Source: Actinomadura harenae (GTDB taxonomy: Bacteria > Actinomycetota > Actinomycetes > Streptosporangiales > Streptosporangiaceae). From it: a DNA stretch of 64,000 nt. This document shows, in pieces, positions 58,186 through 64,000 of the stretch (the stretch's first letter is position 1; the number at the start of each line of letters is the position of its first letter). The position numbers and the translations under genes are program-made. The stretch spans positions 1 through 64,000 of the forward strand of contig NZ_RFFG01000039.1 of NCBI RefSeq assembly GCF_003696215.1, written 5' to 3'. The notes under the pieces were generated by a model. That model worked only from the letters and a program-made list of their open reading frames with translations, made no database searches and was not told where the DNA came from.

Positions 58186-59058
58186 TCACGGCTTGGCGAA
58201 CTGCTCGACGAGGACCGCGTAGCCGCCCTCGCCGTGTCCCGCGCCGACGGCGCGCTCGGCGAGGTCCTTGACGAGGGCCGGCAGTTCGGCGCTGACACCG
58301 AGGGACTCGCTGGCCTCGACGAGGTGCCGCATCGCGGCGAGATGCCCGTCGAGCGTGGAGTCGAGGACGGGGTACTCGCCGTCGTCCACCGACCGCGCGT
58401 ACCCGGGGAGCCAGGCCGAGACGGTTCCGATGCCCTGGGCGGCGATCGGGACGTACGACGCGGCGTCCACGCCCGCCGCCTTGAGCAGCGCGGCCCCGTG
58501 CAGGAAGCCGTTCAGCATGTTCCACATCAGGCTGAGGACGGCCATCTCGTGGAACGCCGTGACGGCGTGGTCGTCGCCGAGGTGCCGCGTCCCCGAACCG
58601 AGGCTCGACAGGGTGCCTTCGTGCGCGTCGTACGCGTCGCGGGGGCCGCTGTAGACGATCAGCGCGTCCCCGCCGATGACGTCGGGCGCGGCCATGATCG
58701 CGCCGTCGAGGTAGGTCGCGCCCCGCTCGTCCGCCCAGGCGGCCATGGCGCGCGCCTGGTCCGCCGTCCCGGACGTGAGGTTCACCAGGACGCGCCCGTC
58801 CCAGCCGTCCGCCGGGTCGAGCAGGTCGCGGGCGGCGGTGTAGTCCGTGACGCACACGACCACCAGGGGACTCGCGGCGATGGCGTCCGTCGCCGTGGCC
58901 GCGGCCTTCGCGCCGTCCGCGACGAGCCGTTCCGCCTTCGACGCCGTCCGGTTCCAGACGGTCGTGGGGTGCCCGGCGCGCAGGAACGCCGAGGCCAGCG
59001 CCTGCCCCATCAGCCCGAGGCCGATGACCGTGACCGGTGTCTTGTCGTGGTTATTCAT
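58186..59058 (-). CDS. NADP-dependent 6-phosphogluconate/3-hydroxyisobutyrate dehydrogenase-like oxidoreductase
   Basis: This 290-residue protein has an N-terminal Rossmann motif VIGLGLMGQALASAF (about 10-24), NLTSGTADQARAMA and LDGAIMAAP. These fit NAD-binding-2 imine reductase or beta-hydroxyacid dehydrogenase relatives, but the usual catalytic Lys of the dehydrogenases is not obvious. GGAG precedes the ATG at 59058. It is divergent from a MerR regulator. Confidence 0.87.
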   Translation of the reverse strand: MNNHDKTPVTVIGLGLMGQALASAFLRAGHPTTVWNRTASKAERLVADGAKAAATATDAIAASPLVVVCVTDYTAARDLLDPADGWDGRVLVNLTSGTADQARAMAAWADERGATYLDGAIMAAPDVIGGDALIVYSGPRDAYDAHEGTLSSLGSGTRHLGDDHAVTAFHEMAVLSLMWNMLNGFLHGAALLKAAGVDAASYVPIAAQGIGTVSAWLPGYARSVDDGEYPVLDSTLDGHLAAMRHLVEASESLGVSAELPALVKDLAERAVGAGHGEGGYAVLVEQFAKP

Positions 59059-59093
59059 GTTCTCCGCCCTTCGTGGTGCTCGTGGCAGAATCC

Positions 59094-59121
59094 TCAACGT
59101 TCACACCGGTATGAAGGTCAA
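59094..59121. promoter_or_regulatory. MerR-type operator/promoter overlapping the merR-like start region
   Basis: A CAACGTTCACACCGGTATGA then AGGTCAAG stretch resembles the CTTGACCTTGACACNGGTGTCAAGG-type dyads of MerR-controlled promoters. It lies in the divergent gap, 14-41 bp upstream of the regulator ATG. Confidence 0.5.
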
Positions 59122-59134
59122 GGGGGAACACGCC

Positions 59135-59500
59135 ATGCGGATCGGGGAGCTGAGCCGGAGGACCGGAGTGCACACGCACCAGCTGCGCTACTACGAGGCG
59201 CAGGGCCTGCTGAAGCCGGAGCGCGGGGCGAACGGCTACCGCGACTACGGGTCCGGCGCCGTCCTGGCGGTGACGCAGATCCGGCGGCTGCTCGCGGCGG
59301 GGCTCTCGACCGAGGACATCGCCTACGTCCTGCCGTGCGCCACCGGCGCCGAGGCGGACCTGGAGCCGTGCCCCGAGGTCCTCGACATGCTCCGTTCCCG
59401 CCTGGACGGCCTGGACGAGCGCATCGACACGCTCGCCCGGACGCGCGAGAGCCTCACCGACTTCATCGCGGCCACCGAACGGCACCCCGTGGGCGCCTGA
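59135..59500 (+). CDS. MerR-family transcriptional regulator
   Basis: This 121-residue protein has the MerR HTH (MRIGELSRRTGVHTHQLRYYEAQGLLKPER) and a dimerisation helix (LRSRLDGLDERIDTLARTRES). Single cysteines (VLPCATG, LEPCPEV) could bind a thiol-reactive ligand or metal. It probably activates the divergent oxidoreductase and itself. An ATG at 59111 would add eight residues. Confidence 0.9.
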   Translation: MRIGELSRRTGVHTHQLRYYEAQGLLKPERGANGYRDYGSGAVLAVTQIRRLLAAGLSTEDIAYVLPCATGAEADLEPCPEVLDMLRSRLDGLDERIDTLARTRESLTDFIAATERHPVGA

Positions 59501-59510
59501 CCGCCCGCGC

Positions 59511-60335
59511 CTATGCCGTCGCGCGGACGGCGACCAGGGCGTGCGTGGTGAAGCGCATGGTGAAGGAGCCGCCCAAGGCGTCGACGGCCGACCCGAGGCC
59601 GTCCAGGAGCCGTTCCATCGCCGGGGCGGGGATGCGGGGGGCGATGCCGGTCGACGGGACGTGGTCGAGCCACGCGTCGCGCGTGTAGTCGCGCGTCCAC
59701 GCGTACTCCCACGTCTCCGGCTCGCCGAACGCGGACGTCGCGCGGATGCCGTCGGACGCCTTGTCCACGATGGTCGAGTGGCCGCGCGCACTCGCCTGCG
59801 GACGGGTGAAGGCCTCCAGCTCGGGCACGACGCGCGCGTAGACGTCCGCGAACGCCTCGGCGGCCCTCGGCTCGGGGTCGAACAGGTGCCAGAACACGGC
59901 GAGCACGCCGTCCGGGCGCAGGACCTCGGCGGCCTTCGCGGCGGCGGCGTTCGGCTCCAGCCAGTGCCAGGTCGTCGCGGACACGACGGCGTCGAACGTC
60001 CGGCCCGACGCGTCCCACTCCTCGAACTTGGCGACCTCGACGTCCAGGCCGCGCGAGCGCGCGAACGCGGCCATGCGCTCGTCGACGTCCACGCCGAGGA
60101 CCGCGCGTCCCGCCGCCTGGAACTGGCGGGACGCGATGCCGGTGCCGCAGCCCACGTCGAGGACGTCGCGTCCGGGCATGGCGGCGACGATCCGGTCGAT
60201 CAGGGCCTGCGGGTAGGCGGGGCGGGCGCGGTCGTAGCGCGCGGCGGCGGCGCCGAACGACTCGGCCATCTCGCGGGCCTCGTGGGCCTCGCGTCCCTCG
60301 GGGGGCCGGAGGTTTCCCGACGGTAGAGTGGGCAT
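59511..60335 (-). CDS. Class I SAM-dependent methyltransferase
   Basis: This 274-residue protein has motif I DVLDVGCGTGIASRQF (about 57-72), VLGVDVDERM motif II and VVSATTWHWLEP motif IV, typical of small-molecule methyltransferases of the Methyltransf_11 family. The start codon lies inside an 18-bp inverted repeat that likely is the operator of the divergent TetR gene. Confidence 0.9.
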   Translation of the reverse strand: MPTLPSGNLRPPEGREAHEAREMAESFGAAAARYDRARPAYPQALIDRIVAAMPGRDVLDVGCGTGIASRQFQAAGRAVLGVDVDERMAAFARSRGLDVEVAKFEEWDASGRTFDAVVSATTWHWLEPNAAAAKAAEVLRPDGVLAVFWHLFDPEPRAAEAFADVYARVVPELEAFTRPQASARGHSTIVDKASDGIRATSAFGEPETWEYAWTRDYTRDAWLDHVPSTGIAPRIPAPAMERLLDGLGSAVDALGGSFTMRFTTHALVAVRATA

Positions 60336-60365
60336 GCGCCCACATTAGTGGGCACATGCCCACTC
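60326..60365. promoter_or_regulatory. TetR operator overlapping the methyltransferase start codon
   Basis: Two 18-bp arms, GAGTGGGCATGCGCCCAC (60326-60343) and GTGGGCACATGCCCACTC (60348-60365), pair with a single mismatch around ATTA. Each arm is itself a short palindrome. The methyltransferase start codon (60333-60335) lies inside the left arm. Confidence 0.8.
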
Positions 60366-60386
60366 AACAAGGGGGGACCGACGCGC

Positions 60387-60962
60387 ATGCCGACCGGAGT
60401 GGCCATCCGCGATCCGCGCGAGCAGCTGTACGACGCCGCCGAGCGCGTCCTGCTGCGGGACGGTCCGGGCGGCCTGACCAGCCGCGCCGTCACCACCGAG
60501 GCGGGCGTCGCCAAGGGCGTCCTGCACCGGCACTTCACCGACTTCGACGCGTTCCTCGCGGGCCTCGTCGAGGACCGGGTGCGCCGCGTCGAGGCGCAGC
60601 GCGAGACCCTGCTCGCCGCGGCCGGGACGGGCGACGTCGTCGACGTCCTCACCGGCGCGCTCACCGAGCTGTTCAGCCCCCTGGCCGTCGCGATGGTGGC
60701 CCTGGTCACCTCGCGGGACGCCCTGCGCGCCCGGCTGCGCGAGGCCGGGCACCCCGGGCTCCCGGTGCTGACCCACGGCGCCATCATGATCACGGCCTAT
60801 CTGGAGGCCGAGCGCGCCGCCGGGCGGATCGCCGCGGGCGCGAGCGCCGACACGCTCGCGCTCATGCTCATCGGCAGCGCGCACATGCACTTCACCAGCG
60901 GGGACGGCGGCGGCGACACCGTCCGCGAGATCGTCGCCACGACCATCGTCATGGCGGGCTGA
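60387..60962 (+). CDS. TetR/AcrR-family transcriptional regulator
   Basis: This 191-residue protein has the TetR HTH (LTSRAVTTEAGVAKGVLHRHF, about 28-48) and a ligand domain. GGGGGGA precedes the ATG at 60387. It probably controls the divergent methyltransferase and its own promoter via the palindrome just upstream. Confidence 0.88.
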   Translation: MPTGVAIRDPREQLYDAAERVLLRDGPGGLTSRAVTTEAGVAKGVLHRHFTDFDAFLAGLVEDRVRRVEAQRETLLAAAGTGDVVDVLTGALTELFSPLAVAMVALVTSRDALRARLREAGHPGLPVLTHGAIMITAYLEAERAAGRIAAGASADTLALMLIGSAHMHFTSGDGGGDTVREIVATTIVMAG

Positions 60963-61010
60963 CCCCGGGCCGGGGCGGTGCCGCGCGTCCGCGGCACCGC
61001 GAGGGGAGTG

Positions 61011-61604
61011 TCAGGAGGAGGCGGCGGCGGTCTTCGCGGCCTCTTCCAGCTTGTTCCGGTAGTCGGCCCACCAGTTCGGGTCGGTCTCGGGCATGTTCTC
61101 CCGGCCGACGCGCATCCCCACGGCGCCGTCGATCAGCTCGCGGACGACGTCGGCGTGCCCGGCGTGCCGGTGCGTCTCCATCGCGACATGGACGAGGATC
61201 TGCCCGAGCGTCACGTTCGCGCGCTCCTCCGGCCACCAGGGGACCCGGCCCGTCGCGTCCATCGGGAGGTCGGCGATCGCCGCGTCCGTGAACGCGCGCA
61301 CCCGCTCGTACAGGGCCAGGATCTCCGCGCGCGACTCGTCGGGCGTGGCCCACATGTCGGCGTTCGTCTCGGCGTGCTCCCCCATCCACGGCAGGTCCTC
61401 GGGGAACGGGCGGCCGAACACCAGGCCGAAGTAGACCGACTCGGTCCCGGCCAGGTGCTTCACCAGGCCGAGCAGGTTGGTCCCGGTCGGCGTCATCGGA
61501 CGGCGCAGGTCGTATTCGGACAGCCCCTCGAGCTTCCAGAGCAGGGCCTCGCGCCCGTAGACGAGGTACTCGTGCAGGCGGGTCTTGATGTCAGGGTGGG
61601 TCAT
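61011..61604 (-). CDS. DinB-family protein (DUF664-type), copy 1
   Basis: This 197-residue four-helix protein has a metal-binding His in LLGLVKHLAGTE (about 50) and the pair in ETHRHAGHADVVREL (about 150-164). DinB/DUF664 proteins are metal-dependent, often thiol-S-transferase-like enzymes using mycothiol. It is followed upstream on the same strand by a close paralogue. Confidence 0.87.
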   Translation of the reverse strand: MTHPDIKTRLHEYLVYGREALLWKLEGLSEYDLRRPMTPTGTNLLGLVKHLAGTESVYFGLVFGRPFPEDLPWMGEHAETNADMWATPDESRAEILALYERVRAFTDAAIADLPMDATGRVPWWPEERANVTLGQILVHVAMETHRHAGHADVVRELIDGAVGMRVGRENMPETDPNWWADYRNKLEEAAKTAAASS

Positions 61605-61643
61605 GCGACCAGTCTGTCGTCCGGCGCGGCCCTGTCCAGTCGA

Positions 61644-62252
61644 TTAACGCCCCTCGCCGGACGCCGCCCGCGCCTCCTCGGCGACGCGTTCCAGCTTGGC
61701 GCGGTACCCGGCCCACCAGGCGGCGTCGCCCTCGGCCATGTTGGCGCCGTCCGGACGCTGGCCGGTCGCGCCGTCCACCAGCTCCCGGACGATGTCGGCG
61801 TGCCCGACGTGCCGGTGCGTCTCGCCGATCATGTGCACCAGGACGCGGTGCAGCGTCTGCTCCGGACGGTCCCCCCACGGGATCCGGCCGACGGCGTCCA
61901 GCTCCAGCGCCCCGATCGTCGCGTCCGCGTGCCGCCACGCCGCGCGGTACCCGTCGAGGATCCGCTCGCGCGACTCGTCCGCGGTGGCCCAGAGGTCGGC
62001 GTTCGGCTCGGCGTCGCCCCCGAACCACAGCGCGGGACCGTCGAACGGCCGCCCGAACGTCGTGCCGAAGTACGCCGCCTCGGCGCCCGTCAGATGCTTC
62101 ACCAGCCCGAGCAGGTTCGTCCCCGTCGGCGTCAGCGGGCGCCGGACGTCGTACTCGGTCAGGCCGTCCAGTTTCCAGACCATGGCGTCCCGGGCGTCCT
62201 GGAGGTGGAGGAGCAGGTCGGCCTTGGCGTCGAACGTGATCATGACGGTCAT
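61644..62252 (-). CDS. DinB-family protein (DUF664-type), copy 2
   Basis: This 202-residue paralogue of the adjacent DinB protein keeps the LLGLVKHLTGAE and ETHRHVGHADIVREL metal ligands in the same positions. A shorter start at 62243 is possible. The tandem arrangement indicates local duplication. Confidence 0.86.
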   Translation of the reverse strand: MTVMITFDAKADLLLHLQDARDAMVWKLDGLTEYDVRRPLTPTGTNLLGLVKHLTGAEAAYFGTTFGRPFDGPALWFGGDAEPNADLWATADESRERILDGYRAAWRHADATIGALELDAVGRIPWGDRPEQTLHRVLVHMIGETHRHVGHADIVRELVDGATGQRPDGANMAEGDAAWWAGYRAKLERVAEEARAASGEGR

Positions 62253-62434
62253 TCTGCCGTCCGCCCGGCGTTCCGGTCGATCCCGGTCGAGTCCCGACCG
62301 CCGGACACGCCCGACACGCCGCCCGGCGACGACTCGCTGCCGCTCGCCGACCCGTTCTGCCGCCGGACGCCGCCCCGAGGGTGAATGATCGTCGTCAACA
62401 GGTGAGCGTTCAACCGTGGGGGAGAGGGGCGCGG

Positions 62435-62929
62435 GTGACGGATTACGTCAGCGAGCTGCGGCGGTACGTGGGGACGCGGCCGCTGCTGCTGCCGGGGACG
62501 TCGGTCGTGCTGGTGGACGAGGCGTGGCGGCTGCTGCTGCTCGACCGCGCCGACGGAGCGGGCTGGTGCCTGCCGGGCGGGCTGATGGAGCCCGGCGAGT
62601 CGTTCGAGGAGACCGGACGGCGCGAGGTGCGGGAGGAGATCGGCGTCGAACTCGGGGAGCTCGCCCTCCTCGACGTGTTCTCGGGACCCGAGTGCTACCA
62701 CCGGTTCCCGCACGGCGACGAGATCTACAACGTGACGGCGGCCTACCTCGCCCGCGTCCGCTCGGACGTCCCCCTGGTCATCGACCCGGCCGAGTCGCGC
62801 GGCGCGCGGTTCTTCGACATCGACGACGTCCCGGACGGCCTCATCGGACCGGAACGCCCGATCGTCGCCCGGTACGGCGCCCACCTGAGATCCCGCCGCC
62901 CCGAGAGCGACGCCGCCCCGAGCCTCTGA
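62435..62929 (+). CDS. NUDIX hydrolase
   Basis: This 164-residue protein has the NUDIX box GGLMEPGESFEETGRREVREEIG (about 48-70) and the N-terminal strand LPGTSVVLVDEAWRLLLL. The GTG at 62435 has a GGGGGAGAGGGG leader. The substrate cannot be told from the sequence. Confidence 0.88.
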   Translation: MTDYVSELRRYVGTRPLLLPGTSVVLVDEAWRLLLLDRADGAGWCLPGGLMEPGESFEETGRREVREEIGVELGELALLDVFSGPECYHRFPHGDEIYNVTAAYLARVRSDVPLVIDPAESRGARFFDIDDVPDGLIGPERPIVARYGAHLRSRRPESDAAPSL

Positions 62930-62996
62930 GACGACCGCCGGGATCTGAGTATCCGTACGGATGTGGGCCGGGCGGGCGCGGGCCGATCATGGGCGG

Positions 62997-63740
62997 GTGC
63001 GCCGACTCACGCCCCTCGCGGGCCTTCTGCTGTCCGCCTCCGTGGCCGGATGCGGCCTCGTGCCGTCCGCCGAGGACCAGGCCACGGACGTGGCCCGCGG
63101 CAAGGCCCGCCGGATGGGCAACGTCCTGCGCGGCGCGAACTCGCTCAGCGCCCCGCAGGACCTCGCCCACCGCGCCTCCGAACTGGACGACGCCGACGTC
63201 CTGAAGGTGTCCGGGACGTCCCCGGAGACCGGCGGCGTGCGCCTGGTCGTCCGGGTCGAAGGCCAGGGCGGCGAGTCGGCGAACGGGGACGAGGTCACCG
63301 TCCGGCGCTGCTTCGAGCTCGCCATCGACCGGAACGCCGAGTTCGACACCGTCCCGCCGCAGGTGCCGTGCCCGTCGAACGCCCCGCTCACGTTCGCGCC
63401 CTGGCCGAAGGCCCCCGCGCTGCCGTCCGAGGCCCGGCTGCGCGAGGCCCTCCCGTCCGTCCCGCGCGGCGGACGCGCCGACGAGACGGGGATCCGCGCG
63501 GCCGTGACCCGGATGCGCCTCGACCCCGCGATCGACGCCGCCTACCTGACCGAGGGCGACACGGTCGGGCTGGCCCTGACCGTCCGGCCGCTCCACGCCT
63601 ACGGCGCGCTCGACTGCGTGCTCGTCCGCGTCGCGCCGGGAGAGACCGCCGTGTTCACCCCGTCCACCATCCAACGCATGCCAGGCGAAGGCGGCTGCTC
63701 CGCCGGCAACGCCATCAGCCCCATGCCGCCCCCGCACTGA
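62997..63740 (+). CDS. Putative lipoprotein
   Basis: This 247-residue protein starts at a GTG and has a short positively charged n-region, hydrophobic core (LAGLLLSASVAGC) and lipobox VAGC with Cys at about 22. The mature domain shows a VRRCFELAID... segment and scattered cysteines. The family is not recognised. It precedes the sigma factor gene by 87 bp. Confidence 0.75.
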   Translation: MRRLTPLAGLLLSASVAGCGLVPSAEDQATDVARGKARRMGNVLRGANSLSAPQDLAHRASELDDADVLKVSGTSPETGGVRLVVRVEGQGGESANGDEVTVRRCFELAIDRNAEFDTVPPQVPCPSNAPLTFAPWPKAPALPSEARLREALPSVPRGGRADETGIRAAVTRMRLDPAIDAAYLTEGDTVGLALTVRPLHAYGALDCVLVRVAPGETAVFTPSTIQRMPGEGGCSAGNAISPMPPPH

Positions 63741-63807
63741 GAACCCGATCGGCGGGTTCGGGCGACAACAGGTGTGCGAACCCCATCTCCGACCCGAGAA
63801 GGACGTC

Positions 63808-63831
63808 ATGACCTACGGGACACTCTCATGA
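63808..63831 (+). CDS. 7-residue upstream reading frame overlapping the sigma factor start
   Basis: GAAGGA precedes an ATG whose frame reads MTYGTLS then TGA; the ATGA at 63828-63831 is also the start of the sigma factor gene. The upstream peptide is too short to be a protein and may couple or tune translation. Confidence 0.45.
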   Translation: MTYGTLS

Positions 63832-64000
63832 CGGCCCTCCCCGAACCCGTTCCCACGGTGCTCCCGGCCCGCGCCCGCGTCGCCGTGCTCGACGACGCCG
63901 TCCTCGACGATGCCGCCCTCATCGGACGCTCGCTGAACGAGCCCGAATGCTTCGCGGTGCTGTTCGACCGGCACGGCGAGCGGATCCACGACTACGCGGC
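63828..64000 (+). CDS. ECF-type RNA polymerase sigma factor (partial, cut by window end)
   Basis: Only the first 57 codons are present. After a Val/Ala-rich leader the sequence reaches SLNEPECFAVLFDRHGERIHDYA, which matches the start of sigma-70 region 2 (FxxLFxRHxxxIxxY) of ECF sigma factors. The family and regulation are undetermined because the gene continues beyond the window. Confidence 0.7.
   Translation, partial: MTALPEPVPTVLPARARVAVLDDAVLDDAALIGRSLNEPECFAVLFDRHGERIHDYA

Noticed and set aside
1..64000. CRISPR array or tRNA genes
   Set aside because: No repeat-spacer pattern with constant spacing and no cloverleaf-like sequence with CCA-type ends was recognised by eye. A tRNA scan could still find one I missed.

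Overview
This is a high-GC, gene-dense window in which GTG starts, ATGA/GTGA start-stop overlaps, a WhiB protein, DUF397/Scr1-type HTH pairs and DUF6879 proteins all point to a filamentous actinomycete. The overall flavour is Thermomonosporaceae or Streptosporangiales-like, but the genus is inference only. No rRNA, tRNA or CRISPR array was recognised.

Region 1 (1-25.8 kb) is mostly ordinary chromosome. It begins with the tail of an IS110-like transposase. Next come an IclR/peptidase E pair and a divergent DUF1177 - NCS1 permease - M20 hydrolase operon. A minus-strand assimilatory sulfate-reduction operon follows (sulfite reductase - small CxxC protein - APS/PAPS reductase - sirohydrochlorin chelatase), with a 16-residue leader peptide ending in Ile-Cys-Arg upstream of it. 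Then come a BrkB-type membrane protein, a phosphotriesterase-family protein, a phosphoribosyltransferase, WhiB, and a sucrase/ferredoxin-like protein with an iron box. A glycerol-3-phosphate/ether-lipid-like locus (glpD, TetR, FAD alkylglycerone-phosphate synthase-like, diacylglycerol kinase) is followed by YccF, a DUF485/acetate symporter pair, a metallophosphoesterase whose ribosome-binding site lies in a long hairpin, and a PolA-like polymerase.

Region 2 (25.8-42.3 kb) is an accessory, partly decayed island with looser codon use. It holds HTH-DUF5753/DUF397 regulators and small CPxxY proteins paired with DUF6879 proteins (two modules plus a frameshifted third). It also holds a 41-residue CxxCxGxG zinc-finger microprotein overlapping a protein-isoaspartate-methyltransferase-like gene, and a second methyltransferase copy broken by what looks like a 25-bp fold-back insertion. 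A STAND (NB-ARC/TPR) protein is divergent from a small protein that shares a Gly/Asn-rich beta motif with it. A minus-strand operon follows: small CPxxY protein - DUF6879 - phytanoyl-CoA-dioxygenase-like. These parts are the best candidates for an undescribed system.

Region 3 (42.3-64 kb) carries several divergent regulator/enzyme pairs with clear operator palindromes (TetR-MFS-SDR, TetR-quinone oxidoreductase, MarR-nitroreductase, MerR-NADP oxidoreductase, TetR-methyltransferase). It also carries the replicative polymerase DnaE (TTG start), an ADP-ribosylglycohydrolase, three tandem secreted alpha/beta-hydrolases, two DinB paralogues, a NUDIX enzyme, a lipoprotein, and an ECF-type sigma factor cut by the window end.
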